Notes: generated by a model not told the origin, from the sequence alone. Numbered from the stretch's first letter, positions 12,770 to 25,260 are shown. The stretch is DNA of 64,000 nt from Ciborinia camelliae (GCA_025890175.1 JANPYM010000009.1:700527-764526); one strand, 5' to 3'. Program-made: numbers and translations.

Positions 12770-12880
12770 GAATTAGATTTTCTAAATGATTTCAATTTTC
12801 CAAATGGATTCAATATATCACATCAACTTAAAGAATAGAGAGCCTCTCACTGCCGGACTGCAGTCCAAAATATTAATTAA
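12770..12880 (-). repeat. Palindrome-core repeat, copy A
   Basis: Read on the minus strand it contains AATATTTTGGACTGCAGTCC, then GTGAGAG, then ATTGAATCCATTTGGAAAAT. The same order of blocks occurs in copies inside the MFS intron (13414-13686) and the sterol-dehydrogenase intron (26646-26881). A GTATAAG donor-like site (12915) and a CCACAG acceptor-like site (about 12653) flank it, so it may lie in a 263-bp intron. Divergence between copies is high. Confidence 0.6.
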
Positions 12881-13083
12881 TCAACCACGGCATTTTGCTC
12901 TAAAGATTCTTATACGTCAACCAATCTTATATTTTGATAATTATTTTTGTATAGCTATTCTACAAGTTTTCCAAAACTTTTAACCACCGAAACTTTCGAG
13001 AACCTTTAAACTTTGTTATTCTGATCTCTAGCTCTATGCGGTTTTGATGTTGGAGTGTGATAATAATCGTTCTCGGACACATT

Positions 13084-15517
13084 CTAATACAACTCTGGCT
13101 TCTCAACATCCATTCTGAAGATATATCGCCTAACAGGGTAGGTTAATTGACTCCACCCATATGCGGCATGTTTTCTCGTAGGAATACTGAAAACCTGATC
13201 CAATTGCTCCAGTGTTTTGTTCTTGGTTTCCGGGACGAAAAAGAGGGTGAGGAAGAAGCCAACTATGTTAAATCCAGCGTAGAAAGAGAAGGCACCTTGA
13301 GATTTGAATGATCTTAGCATCGACGGCCATGTGATTGCGAGAACAAAATTGAAAAACCAAGTGGTGGCGGTTGCTAAGGACATTCCTAGTGAACGGACGT
13401 GGAGAGGGTAAGCCTAATAATACATTGTTAGAATTATGCTACAAAACAAGATAGATATAACAAAAAAACTGGAGTATTCAATAGTTTGGATTAGCAGACC
13501 AGATTCAAGCTTTCAATTCCCGAAAAGCTATAAATCTGTTGGTTTAATCATTCGAATGGACTCATTGTTTCAAAAAGATGAAATTTTACAGATGATTTCA
13601 ACCTTCCAAACGAATTCAAGAATCAAAAACTCTCATCGTTGGACTGCAGTCCGGACTATTAGACACTTTGAAAGGGACTCTCTTACCTCTGCCGAGTAAG
13701 TAAAGGGGACAGGGCCTGCTCCGGGACTATTAAAATGATTAGCGATTTGGACAAATTAGAAACGAAGACGATGTATGTCACAAGTATCGGAAGTGTGGGG
13801 ATAAAAGGATAGGGGATGTTTCGCTTACCTGTAAGCTATACAAAAAGCATAGATGCCTGCAGCTATGGCGCCAATGCGGGCAGTTGCATCTGGAATTAAG
13901 AAACTCCAGCCAGTGAAGAATAGAAAGGCTGACATTAATGGAAAGGTGAGAAGTAGAAGCCATCTTCGGCCAAATCTGTCAATGGTGAATATGGCAGGAA
14001 ACGCACCGGCGAAGTTGAGCGCTCCAAAAATCAAGGACATAACGAGAGCCATGATCTCCGAAAACCCGGCGTCAATGAAGATGACCGACGAATAGTATGC
14101 TATGACATTGATACCGCAGAACTAATGGACATGTTAATTTTCGAAATCCATGTTTCATCGAAGGTAAGATCTTACCTGCTGCATAAACATGGTAATCTCA
14201 GAAGCCACCATTGCCCTTCTAATACGGGGTACTGTGAACAATTGCATGATATTATTTTTTCCATTATCCATATTCTTCTCGGCTTCAAGAAGCATATGCA
14301 TCTGGAAGATATCGCGTGCTGCCTGAACCCTAATGCTCCTTAATTGGCACATTGCATGATATGCTTCTTGATGTCTCCCTTTCCCCATTAACCAACGGGG
14401 AGACTCAGGACAAAATGGAACTAAAGCCAAAACCAAGAGTGCAGGAACTCCGGCAGATCCCATCATCAATCTCCAATTAAGTCCATGAATATTTGATGTA
14501 TCAGGAACATAGTAAAAGGCCAGATCGAAGACAAAACCTAACATGATACCAAAAGCCGTGAATACTTGCCATTGCATGGCCATCGCACCGCGAATTGGGG
14601 CGGGAGACGTCTCACAAGCATACACTGGAACAGTAGCCGATCTAGTATAACGTCAATATTGATAAATTTGCTAGACCTCATTCAAGTGGGGAGAAAGGCC
14701 GAAGAATGATACGTACTTTGCACCAATACCTATTCCAAGCATGAACCTAGCAATAAACATGTGCCACCAGGTACCTGTGAATGACTGCCAGAAGCAGGTC
14801 ACAGCCGAAATCAAACAAGTGATAAAGATAGTTTTACGACGTCCCCACCAATTGTTGAATGGGACAGTCAGCCAGCAACCAGCAATCGCACAACCGATGT
14901 AACTAATGAAAAAGGGAGGTTAGTTTTGGCTTGGGCGGCTGAAGCAAGTACTAGTTCTTCGAAGGAAAGCCGAAGGACTCAATGAACACTTACGGGGCAC
15001 CATTAGTAATACCCAAGAGCCATGGGTCCAAAGAACTGTCAGGATTGTCAATACCAAATTGTCTTGCATAGAAGATTTGCGCTCCGTTGACAACACTTTC
15101 ATCCACTCCTTGAACGGCTGCGCAAACCGAACAAAGTATAATTGCCCTCAGAAAAACAGAAGGCTGAGACCAAGCATATTTCCATGTTGAAGACTCATCC
15201 GCTGTTTCTTTGCGAAGGACATCTATCTCGTTCTGGGAAAGTTCCGCCGAAGCCCGTAAACTATGAGGATCTTTGGCGAGCAATGCGCCAGCCCTGAACG
15301 CGCAGACATCAACAAAATCGCTGAGCCCATGCTCTCGAGCGTAATTCTCAGCAATTCGCTGGAGGTCATCCTCATCATATGAGGCCAAGGGATCGTTCAA
15401 GACTGTATTTGTGATCGCATGACCCTCGGCGTCAGTCGTTTGCTCAACGTGTTGAGGAGAAGAGGAAAAGAACTTTTCAGACTGTTCCTGTCTATTAGAG
15501 CCCCTTCTAGAGGACAT
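13084..15517 (-). CDS. MFS sugar-porter family transporter
   Basis: A multi-exon major facilitator of the sugar-porter type. The start chosen is MSSRRGSN (15517), because the upstream in-frame Met lies in a frame without family character. About 120 hydrophilic residues precede the first membrane segment, and exon 1 ends after LGITNGAP (donor 14993). Sugar-porter motifs follow in order: NNWWGRRKTIF after TM2, PESPRWLMGKGR after TM6, DRFGRRWLL in the second half, and VPETKNKTLEQLDQVF after TM12. The intron between PFTYSAE and AYPLHVRSLGM is 273 bp and filled by a repeat. Other introns are shorter. Length and motifs look complete. The substrate could be a sugar, quinate or a small metabolite; location beside P450 and GMC genes makes export or uptake of a pathway compound plausible but unproven. 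Confidence 0.88.
13414..13686 (-). repeat. Palindrome-core repeat, copy B, filling an MFS intron
   Basis: A 273-bp intron with donor GTAAGAG at 13686 and acceptor TTATTAG at 13414. In the sense direction, 25-35 nt after the donor, it reads AATAGTCCGGACTGCAGTCC, then GATGAGAG, TTGATTCTTGAATTCG and TTTGGAAGGTTGAAATC. The blocks match copies A and C in order and orientation. Most other introns in this window are 50-120 bp, so the repeat explains the extra length. Confidence 0.75.
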
Positions 15518-17426
15518 AATGAAATCTGAGAAGGATAGGAAAGTTCTAGGTCTACGAGAATGAAAACAAATGGGGAAGGACAGGTGGCAGAGGAGCAATA
15601 CTTATAGGAAATATTACGCTATGAACTTAAGGGAGATAAAATGACCTTGTGATAGATCGCTGAAGTCAGAGGTTTGTTAGTTCGTTACTGCGTTTACATG
15701 CCCAGTAATTTATCATAGCTAATACTCGAGGTTTAGTTAGCCAGAAGGGTTGATATCACTGGTTGTAAGTATGAGCGTGTTGAGAGGGTTAGTCCTTGCA
15801 TACATTATTATTTGAATAACTAGCGACTTTTGATATATATCATTTTCCACTTGGAAACTAGCTAGTGAGCCATGTAGAAAGAATCATTTGCTTCTAAAGA
15901 TGAAGATCATCACTTATTAGTCTGCGTGCGTAGTGAGTATCGGTAGATCAATGATAAAAAAATGATTCTTAGAGTGATACTCCGCAATCTTGGCTTTGCT
16001 AATCCCCCCCGAACTACCAACCAAAGCTAATCGATCCCCTAAACCCGTGGGGTAAGCCACGTGGTGAGCAGTGAGTAGAAATACCTGATGCGTCTGAGAT
16101 TATACACATGTTGATTATTTTCGTATGCTTGCTGTTTCTCATCTCCGTTAATATCATCAACATCTTAAATTCTGTTGGAGGACAAGACAGGTACGCAAAG
16201 AGGATCCTTTTGCCATTCTACTCGAAGTTGCCTATGTAATAAATGGGTGTGAAGTGTGTCAACAAGTCATTGAGCTAAGAAGGCTAGATTATGTAAGCAA
16301 CCAAGCAGTTCCTTGTCTAGCCTAACATCCCGGACTTGACTGCTCATCTGGTATACCAGCTACACCAAATGCTAATTGTATAATAATCCAGTTACTCGAT
16401 ATTTTCAATGATGTTTGAATTCTAGATGCGTAGCAAGCAACTAACGATATTTTATGACTACTTCATTTCGATTTCTAACCTACTTAGGATCTCGATACTT
16501 TGGTCGCTAACCCTATGCAGCCAACCCTCTGCCGTTGTCTATGTGATTGAGCTACAATCTAATAGTAGCTATGCCAAGAAAGCGATCTGATCTCGATCAT
16601 GGACCCTATCTTTTGTGTTCGGTGGAAATAACTCCAGCATTATTCAAAACACATAAAGTCAATCTTAACACCTTTTGTTGCTTTGACTGCGAATAGTTTT
16701 TGTTGAATGTAGCCAGCAGCCGTAGAATATTTACATACACTAATACTATACCCTACTTGCACTATTCATTTCACACGTGATCTGTGACTTTAACAGTTTT
16801 AATCATACAACAGGTAGCCCCCCCTCTCGGGTTAGAGGGAGCCTTCGCTTGTTCGCCTGTCCCAAAAGGTCTCCCAGTTATGTCCACAGAAGGTTTTGCA
16901 CCAAGATTAAAAAAGAAGTACTGCCGTGAGATTTTGCGCCAGTAATAAGGATAGATTTGCCAGAAAAGCAATTGAGTTGAGTAATGGAAGAGAAGGGAGG
17001 TTGAGCTTCAAGGTTATGGTTCCAGATGATTGACATGTTAAGTTTGGACATATAAGATGCTTTCGAAGTCGTTAGGTCCGGAGCATGGGTAGTGAGGGAA
17101 ATGTCACGCCGATTGTATTTCTAATTCTCACGAAAAGCAATCTTCCATCTAAACTGAAGCTGGAATGTTAAATATCACTTCTTGAACTCAAAAATGTCCA
17201 AATAATGAGTTCTTACATCGGTTTCTGATGCAATATGCGAAAAGTAACATACTACCGTCTCAGACCTTAGCCTCGTCCTTAGCCTTGTCAGCCTCGCCTA
17301 AAGAATTTCCACTAGGCTGGCTCTCACAAAGAAATATTGCACTGCATCTCCAATAACCCAATCACCTCACAACTGCTCTCTAAATCCCCAATTTTTGTCG
17401 CTCTTCAAGAGCCCCTCTATCACACA
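15518..17426. other. Intergenic spacer, 1.9 kb
   Basis: This holds the promoters of the divergent MFS and RRP42 genes. An open frame on the minus strand at 16771-16971 has no recognisable features. Nothing else is supported. Confidence 0.5.
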
Positions 17427-18643
17427 ATGCCACCTTCTTCTACACAGCCTCTCCTCCTCTCGCCCGCCGAACTCTCTTATCTTCACACCTCCCTCTCCCT
17501 TACCCCCCCAATCCGCCCCGACGCTCGCACAGCTACTCAATTCCGTCCCCTCATCGCCGAATGTGATATTCTCCCTGGCACAAATGGCAGCGCGCGCATT
17601 TGTTTTGCAGATGGTACTGAAGCTATCGTGGGCGTAAAATGCGAGGTTGAGAAATCGCGTCCGACTTATCAAGCTACTGAATTGGGCGCTTCAGCAGAAA
17701 ATGATGAAGATGAGAGAGATGAAGATATGAGAGAGGCAATTGAGAAGGAGAAGATTGAGAGGGAGCAAAAGGGAGAAAGAGATTGGTTGGAGTTGAGTGT
17801 GGAGATTCCGGGGTTTAGGGATGATGATAGCATGCCTGTTTTTATGGCGGCAATGTTGAGTGAGGCGCTGTTGACAGATGCGGAGTTTGTGGGAAGATTA
17901 TGGATTAATTCGAGGTTTCATTGGAAGATATACGTTGATGTGAGTTTTGCTCTCTTTTTTTCATATGCTAAGGCCTTAGACTTTTTAATACTCGATTTTC
18001 ACAAAAATTGACAATATCCCAGATTTTACTACTTTCACAACCACTTTCCTACCCATTACCCCTCCTCTCACTAACAACCCATCTTGCGCTTCTCTCTACC
18101 CGTCTCCCTCGTCTCAAATCCGAAGGTGACGAGGATCCTCTCTTCGATGATGACTGGGAAGCTTCCGTCTACCTGTACCCACGAACACCACAATCCACCA
18201 ACTCCCGGCCCCCAGTTACACTCCTCGTCATATCTGTAGGCGATAACATAATTTTCGATCCGAGCAAAGAGGAGCTTACAGTTGCTGAAGCTGTATTAGC
18301 TATTACGATTGGAGAAAAAAGACGCAAGGATGGAGATGTGGATATGGACGCTAGTGCTGGAAGAGATTTAAGATTGTTAGCTGTGAGGACTGTGGATTTA
18401 CCGGCTAGATTAACGGCTCCTGGCGTACCGAATACCATGAATACTGCTACTGGAGGTGCGGCAGCTGAGACGACCGATTTGGCTTCTACTCAGAGGGAGA
18501 CGATGAAGGAAGGGGGCGTTTGGCAACCACCGAGAGGAGGAATTAAGAGGAAACTAGTTGCGACGATGATTGCAAAGGTCATGGAGCGTGGCGGCGTTGC
18601 AGAAGAGGTATTAGATGGTTTGGAGACTGTGGAGTTGGCCTAG
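17427..18643 (+). CDS. RRP42: Exosome complex subunit Rrp42 (EXOSC7-like)
   Basis: Two exons (17427-17939 and 18023-18643) sum to 1134 nt, 377 residues. The N-terminus has the RNase PH-fold exosome pattern: LSPAELSYLHTSLSL, IRPDARTATQFRPL, then GSARICFADGTEAIVGVKCEV. Later come LWINSRFHWKIYVD|ILLLSQPLSYPL across the splice and VTLLVISVGDNIIFDPSKEE. Rrp42 is one of six catalytically inert PH-like subunits forming the ring of the nuclear and cytoplasmic 3'-5' RNA exosome. An acidic insertion (DEDERDEDMREAIEKEK) follows the first strand cluster. The start was placed at MPPSSTQP, 30 codons into the open frame, because the family begins near this point. The 3' end is convergent with the next gene, 146 bp apart. 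Confidence 0.9.
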
Positions 18644-18788
18644 TTTCGTGATTTTACAAGGAATTTTCTACAATGATACCCTTCTTCTCCCACGCATGTA
18701 CATTATCTCGTCCCATATCGGCTTAATGCTAGAACAAAGTTCCCGTCCGATTTCAAAACAAATTGGTATCAAAACGTCCACATACTTC

Positions 18789-19630
18789 TCACCAAATTCC
18801 CAACCATTTCTTCCCCGAAAAGTGCTTCTCATAAACCACTTTCTTTTCTCCTTCCTCCCCTTCTTGCTTCCCCTCTCCCCCAGCCGTCTCAGCAATCTCA
18901 GCCTCCTTTTCATCTCCCAACTTAATTCCGGGACCCATAACCTCTTTATCAGTCTTAGCAGTCCAACCGCCAAACCCTGGATCCTTGTCCAGACCATGCG
19001 CCTTTCTATACGCAGCTCTCTTCGCAACATCCTCAACCTTATGTTTTCTCCTCTCCATTGTCTCCGCCGTCACATGTGCAGTATGCAGTTGTAAAACTTC
19101 ATAACATGTTCTTGTAAATGCTACTGGGTGTATAAATAGTTGTGGCCATTCAGGTAACATGTCTCCGAATGGGGAATCGCGTTTGAAGTTTGTTATCCAG
19201 ACGCCTCCTGCAAGGGTGGAGAGTGTGCCCTGGGATTGGGAGTTAGATATGTGGTTTGGAGAGGAGGGGGAAGAGGAGGGGGAAGTACCAATGCGATCCA
19301 AACATGAATAGATTTGTTATTGAGAAACCAATGCATAAAAGTCCCTTCTGGAGGCATCATATTTGGATATTTCTTAACACTTTGTCTGGCAATTTCTTCG
19401 GCGTTCAATTGGGGGCCTGGATACCGGGGAGGATCTTTCCGGAGTCGGGCAGGATGAGAGGGGGGGTTGAATTTGGAGGGTTTCTCGAGGACGAGGGGTT
19501 TCGAGGACTTTTTGGATGCATTATTCTTGGACTTGGAGGAGGCATTGCGAATCGTCGTTTTGGGTGACAGAGACCAGAGGGGAGACCGACGTGGCAGGAG
19601 AAATCTGGGTATAGAGGTCGTGGGCGGCAT
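18789..19630 (-). CDS. Conserved mitochondrial-type single-span protein, function unknown
   Basis: Two exons (19630-19289, 19229-18789) sum to 783 nt, 260 residues. The N-terminus is rich in Arg, Ser and Pro with almost no acidic residues (MPPTTSIPRFLLPRR), typical of a mitochondrial presequence. A basic Lys/Ser-rich stretch follows, then a hydrophobic segment spanning the splice (HVWIAL|GTLSTLAGGVWITNF), and a charged C-terminal part with a Glu/Lys tract. I do not recognise a named family. The arrangement fits a small inner-membrane protein of fungi. The start at MPPTTS gives the presequence; an upstream in-frame Met at 19753 would add 41 untypical residues. The gene is convergent with RRP42 and divergent from cytochrome c. 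Confidence 0.75.
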
Positions 19631-20100
19631 TGTGAATAGTGAACTGCAATACAAAACCTCTTGATTATTGTACAAGCTTGCAAGGTAGAGTAAATAGACT
19701 GACTCACGACTCGAGTAGTAAATCAAAAAACGCAAGTCCTTCCGTTGCTCCACAATACGTTCACCTGCAAGTTAATCTAACGTAAACAAAAATTTCCATA
19801 AAAACTTCCGTAACAACCCGACCTGCGCCACATCTACTGACCATCTCACTTCTTCCTATTGGCTGGGACAGTTCGGGAAGTGTGGCTTGAATTAACCTCG
19901 TCAATTTCGGGATTAAATTGAGCTACGTCTTATGGTAGGTACATAATTCAAGATTTATTTTCTTTTTCTTTCTGTTCTCATACCATACTGTTTTGAAAAA
20001 TTCCTTTCTTACCATTTTGCTCACGACATTACGACCACGAAAAAACTTTCGTACATAATTCCTTTTAGTTCCTCTACATACATCCTCTTAATTAGACAAA

Positions 20101-21115
20101 ATGGGTTTCAAAGCAGGTACGTTTCTTTTCCGTTTTCGAACGGCTTCCCACTTTCTGGAGACGTGAATCGATCATGTCACGATGGAAGATATTTGCCATT
20201 GGGAATGGGGAGGTGCGAATTTGGTCTTTGACTTTCGCAACGGCGATGGTGGTGCGATGGGGGTGCTTGGGGTGTCTTTGGTCGAGAGGGTTCTTGTATT
20301 GTCGATATGGGGAGAAATTTTGTTCTTCATGCCGCCACTCACCAAGTCAACTGAACTCGCACTCTGCCATTCCAAGGGCTGTTTACAAAGCTTCTGCAGA
20401 TACGCATGAAGCTGTCAGCATCTCCCTACCTCTCCTACGGCCTTGGATTCCTCTCAAACCCCCACTTGCCACTTGGTCGACATGTGCATAAGCAGCATGA
20501 ATGAATAACAAATTCTCACAACTTTCTCTTACAGGAGACGCAAAGAAGGGTGCCAACCTTTTCAAGACTAGATGTGCTCAATGCCACACCCTCGGTGCGG
20601 GTGAAGGAAACAAGATCGGTCCTGCCCTTCACGGTCTTTTCGGACGTCAAACCGGTGCCGTCGAGGGTTACGCATATACCGATGCCAACAAGCAAAAGGC
20701 TATCACATGGAATGAGGACACACTTGTATGTTTTCCCACGACGCCACCGAGAATATCACAGAGAGGGAAATTTTTAACACATGAAATAGTTCGAATATCT
20801 CGAGAACCCAAAGAAATATATCCCAGGTACCAAGATGGCTTTCGGTGGATTGAAGAAGGACAAGGACAGGAACGACTTGATCCAGTACGTTTTACTTTCC
20901 ACTCTACTCAGACTTCCATGCATTTTCTGCACCCACCTACTTCTATGATGATTTTCTTATTCGTTAAACTTCTTACGTCCACCATGACTATGAGGATGAA
21001 ACATTATATTCCAATTGTTCCTTCTGAAAGTTCAACAACGTCAACCATTTACTTCTTGAGACATTCACTTGCAGAAGCTAATTATCATCGCAGGTTCTTG
21101 AAGGAGTCTACATAG
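20101..21115 (+). CDS. CYC1: Cytochrome c
   Basis: Four exons (20101-20116, 20535-20725, 20790-20884, 21094-21115) sum to 324 nt, 107 residues, the usual fungal length. The haem attachment site is RCAQCH, preceded by GANLFKT. The axial Met is in GTKMAF, and the C-terminus ends DLIQFLKEST. It carries electrons between complex III and cytochrome oxidase in the intermembrane space. Exon 1 encodes only five codons plus one base, and intron 1 is 418 bp, the longest found in this window. The last exon is 22 nt. The penultimate LIQF is Gln where LIT or LVT is common; this depends on the chosen splice sites, which use good GTACGT and CAG signals. Confidence 0.95.
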
Positions 21116-21681
21116 AGAATTTCATAACGATTGTATACATAGAATTAGACGCAGCGGCTTGTACTCTAGGTTAGACAGATGTTCTCGGGTAGAAGCGATT
21201 TGGGTCGAGCTTTTTTTTTCGACCAACAAAAATACAAATAACAATACTCCTCTTTATATTTTTTCATTAACTATCGATGATCTGATATAAAATTTGTTAC
21301 ACCGGACTCCATGATCACAGCTATTGATTGCCCACACATTTTTCTCTTATCCGAACTTTGCAAATGTATAGCCGTGTGGGACCGGTTGATGTTCACGACA
21401 TGCATTTTGATGACCAGTTAACCGTTGACCTCTGTAAATTCGTTCAATTTCTGACTGTCGCCGTCCAGCAATCCAACCGCATAGCATAGACGAGAAGAAA
21501 ACTTGGCATATCATTCAACTCGGGTTTTTTGATCTCTACTTCTACTCGTCTATCAAATTCCTTTACTTTCCAAGACCATCCCATTTTCCCACGTTCCATC
21601 GTCCTACCCTATCGAGCAGCAAAATCGTTATGGGCTTTCTTCCCGGGTCTCAGTAGCAATGGTTCTTCCACGGGTGTAGGG

Positions 21682-23404
21682 TTAGATAGATGGATTTCCA
21701 CCGGATTTAGATTGGATACCCGAGTAAATTTTCTCGGCGCCGGTTATACATTGCATATTAGCGCCGAGCTTGTTCATGGTTTCCATCCATTCGTCGTATG
21801 GGTCTGAGTCGAAGACGATGCCGCCACCTGTATGGTTGTGTTAATTATAGTCATGAATGAATGAGTAAATGGGTAGAGTCGAGTTATTTAGTATGAGACC
21901 GGGAGTGAAATAGGATGTCAAACATACCAGCTTGTAAATAAGCAACTCCATCTTTGACCATCATGGTTCTTAGCGCAATACATGTATCCATCTCCCCTTC
22001 AAACTCATTCCCGTCAGCATCCACACTTCCGTATCCGAAGTATCCAACTGCGCCCGCATATACACCTCTCTTCTCTTTTTCCAATTCAGCAATCAATTCC
22101 ATAGCCTTAACTTTTGGTGCACCGGATACGGTACCAGCAGGGAAGATAGAACGGAATGCATCAAATCGAGTTTTATCTTTCCTCAACACTCCAGAGACTT
22201 GTGAAACCAAATGTTGCACGTGACTGAACTTTTCAACAACCATTAATCGATCTACGCGAGTGGTTAGGGGATCGCATACACGGTTGATATCGTTACGTGC
22301 GAGATCGACAAGCATGACGTGCTCGGCACGATCTTTGAGGGAACTGCGTAATTCTTCGGCAAGTGCTTCGTCAATTTGTGGATCGGGGTTACGTTTGACA
22401 GTACCAGCGATTGGATGGGTTATCACTCGGCCATCTTCGGCTTTGACAAGAAGTTCGGGGGAGGCTCCTACAATTTGGAAATCACCGCAGTTGACGTAGA
22501 AAAGGTAGGGTGAGGGGTTAACGGTTCGGAGATGGCGGTATATATTGAAAGGGTGGAGAGAAGTTGGTCTTGCGAAGCGTTGTGAAGGGACTGCTTGGAT
22601 AATATCGCCGGATGTGATATGAGTTTTGAGTCTTTTGACGTGCGTCTCATAACCTTCTTGGCCGATGTTTGAGGTATATTCGTTGTCCAACTTTATAGGT
22701 GGCTGTACGGGCAATGGTGTATCTTGCGATTCAAGAACGGACACAACTTCGTCAATGATTTCTTGTGCTTTCTCATACTTGGCTGGAATCTGAGAGAAAT
22801 CCTCCGGAACATGAAGGTATGTGATCACTTTTATTACACCAAAAAATCGATCGAATGCGACAATAGTATCGAATAGCATAAAGAGTGACTCAGGGACTTT
22901 GAGAACATCTTGCATAGGTCTTGCAGTCTTAGGTTCGAAATATCGCACACAATCGTAACCCACGTATCCAATTGCTCCTCCTGTCAAAGGTGGTAGTTTT
23001 TGTCCCGGAATTTGTGCTACCCTGCATTTAGCCAACTCTGCCTCGAGCGCTGGCAATGGGTCCACTTGTTCGCCATGTCCTTCGCCGGTTTTGAGAATCT
23101 TTCGAGGTCCAGCTCCTATAAAACTATATCTGCCAACCTTTTCTGTGGCAGCACTCTCGAATAAGAAGGAATGGTCGGAGTTTGAATGCGCGGAGATTTT
23201 GAGGTATGCCGCGGACGGGGTAATAAGGTCGGAGGAGATCTCTTTGTAGATAGCAACTAAATTGGGAGCGTATGACTTTCCTTTAGATTTGGAAAGAACG
23301 GTCGATATTTCCGCCAGAGATGGCGAGATGTCCTAATTGCGTGTGAGCTATATTGTTCAATCTTGGGAAGAGTCATATTCTATCTAACATACCCCAACCA
23401 CCAT
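21682..23404 (-). CDS. trpE: Anthranilate synthase component I
   Basis: Three exons (23404-23393, 23332-21928, 21827-21682) sum to 1563 nt, 520 residues. It converts chorismate and ammonia or glutamine-derived ammonia to anthranilate, the first step of tryptophan synthesis. Recognised blocks in order: SFLFESA (tryptophan-binding region), [77 protein letters not shown], then [15 protein letters not shown] across the last splice. Exon 1 encodes only MVVG. The length and all chorismate-binding motifs look complete. The gene is divergent from the coiled-coil gene at 23933. Confidence 0.95.
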
Positions 23405-23932
23405 TTTGTATGAGAAGAGTAGAGAAGAGTAGAGTAGATTGGATGGGAAATGAGAAAGAAGTATAACAACTGATGGCAGACTCGTGGAAACCAGTACAGA
23501 AAGAGTGTGAAAGAATCAAATAATCTCAGATGAGTAGTAGAGGTAGCTGGAGGGAACAACAATCCTTTGTGACTTAAGGTTCCTATGATAACTCTTAAAT
23601 TATATTAGGAAATGAGTAAATTGTCCCCCAGGAAATTAAGGCGGTGATAAATGGCAGAACTTCCTTTCCACTCAAAAATAATGTGAACCTCAGAAGCCAG
23701 GACAGCAGACATTTCACATTTCCACCCCACTACGCGCGACATACCGACATACCCGCTACTCATATTGAGATCTATCATTGGTTTGTAGGAGGAATTGTGC
23801 ATTTTGGATTTGGAGCTATATTTTATAATGCAAACACATCCATCCACGTGAAACCTTTACAACAAAATGAATTCTTGGTTGCTTGTTGGGTCATAGCGCC
23901 AATACGACTTCCTGCATGCTATACCCCCAAAG

Positions 23933-24887
23933 ATGAATATCCTGGGTCTTCGTCGCCATTTCAATTCTCCTCTATCGTTTACGAACGTCGATGCTCCAGC
24001 AATTGCCCCATCAAGTCCGTCGAATCAGGACTCTCAGGACAACCGAGATGTGCTACTACAAAGACTCAATGACCTCGTAGTCAGGTTGTCACATGATGAT
24101 GCCGAGGACGCTGCTATCACTGCATTGCACAAGAAGACGGATGAGATGGAGACGCTGTTGAAAGTGGAATATTCTATGGATCTGGATCCAAAGGTATCGC
24201 GCGATAAAGTTAAACCGCCGCCGCGGAGGAGGGATTCGAATGAGATGTTGTGGGGAAGACCACTGGCTCCTACAAGAAATAGCTACCTACGACGGCCTAG
24301 TTCTCCACCACCAACGTCTCACGGCGCTTCATGTAATAAGACTGTAGTGGCAGTCTCGAAAGCTGCCGAGATAGCAACATCAGCCGAAGAGCTGAACGTA
24401 CGACTTGCCAAGGCAGTTGGTGAACTTCAAGCTTCTAGAATAGAAAGCGATGTAAGTTTACATGCATCAATCAACCCCCAATCGCAAAATACGATTACTC
24501 ATGTATTCTATGTAGAAGATTCTCGCCTGGCACGTCTCCAAGTTGGACGTATGCATGCAAGAAATCACTACTCTAGAGGAACACATTTCGAACCTGTAGG
24601 TGTTGATTCTCATTTTGTCTCGCCCATTGATTCTCACTTCTTTGGCTCTTTATTTTCTTGAGACTAAGCAATTTTCCTATCGAACCAGCCAGGAAGACCT
24701 GGACACCAGTCAAACACTACTCAGCCGTACCCAAATCGAGATGCAAACCATGGCAGCAAAACACGCGAAAGCTCTGGAGGATATCAGTTGGAGGGAGGAC
24801 TGGGACGAACTAAATCAGGATATGGACATGAGAGGTAACAGCAGTATAGGAGTGTGGGATGACCCTTCCGATTCCCCTGGCGAATAA
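23933..24887 (+). CDS. Coiled-coil protein, function unknown
   Basis: Three exons (23933-24451, 24516-24595, 24689-24887) sum to 798 nt, 265 residues, which supports the model. There is no recognised domain. The N-terminal third is Asp/Leu-rich and helical (NDLVVRLSHDDAEDAAITAL), followed by a Pro/Arg-rich linker with RPSSPPPTSHG. The second half is helical with heptad character: EELNVRLAKAVGELQASR, then CMQEITTLEEHISNL and the continuing exon 3 helix TSQTLLSRTQIEMQTMAAKH. It ends with an acidic tail. It could be a cytoskeletal, kinetochore or scaffold component, but nothing in the sequence decides this. Confidence 0.7.
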
Positions 24888-25260
24888 AAATATTAACAGC
24901 ATGAATGTTTCTATACCCGGCAACTTATTGGAGATTGGGTGGCAGCTTTGACTCTACGTCTGTACAGAAATTTGTAAAGAGCTTAGGAGTTGGGGAAATA
25001 CCAATTTTGCATGGAATTCGTCAGATCATGATGATATATGTTGCAGTAACCTCACTTTGATTGTTTAGTACTTGGGCCAAGTGGCTGATGTGCAAAGATT
25101 CTTGTTTGCACGCTATGTGTTGATCACGGACTCGATGGAATCAAATATCTACAGCACCAAAGCCGGTAATGCCTTTTTGTCATAACAATTCTTCAATTGT
25201 GTTGAGAGAATTGAGTTTATGTGAACTTGCGGAATTGGCTTTTGTGTCGCCGTCATCCAT

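Noticed and set aside
16771..16971. Minus-strand open frame as a gene
   Set aside because: No family, no flanking exons, and no coding character beyond being open.
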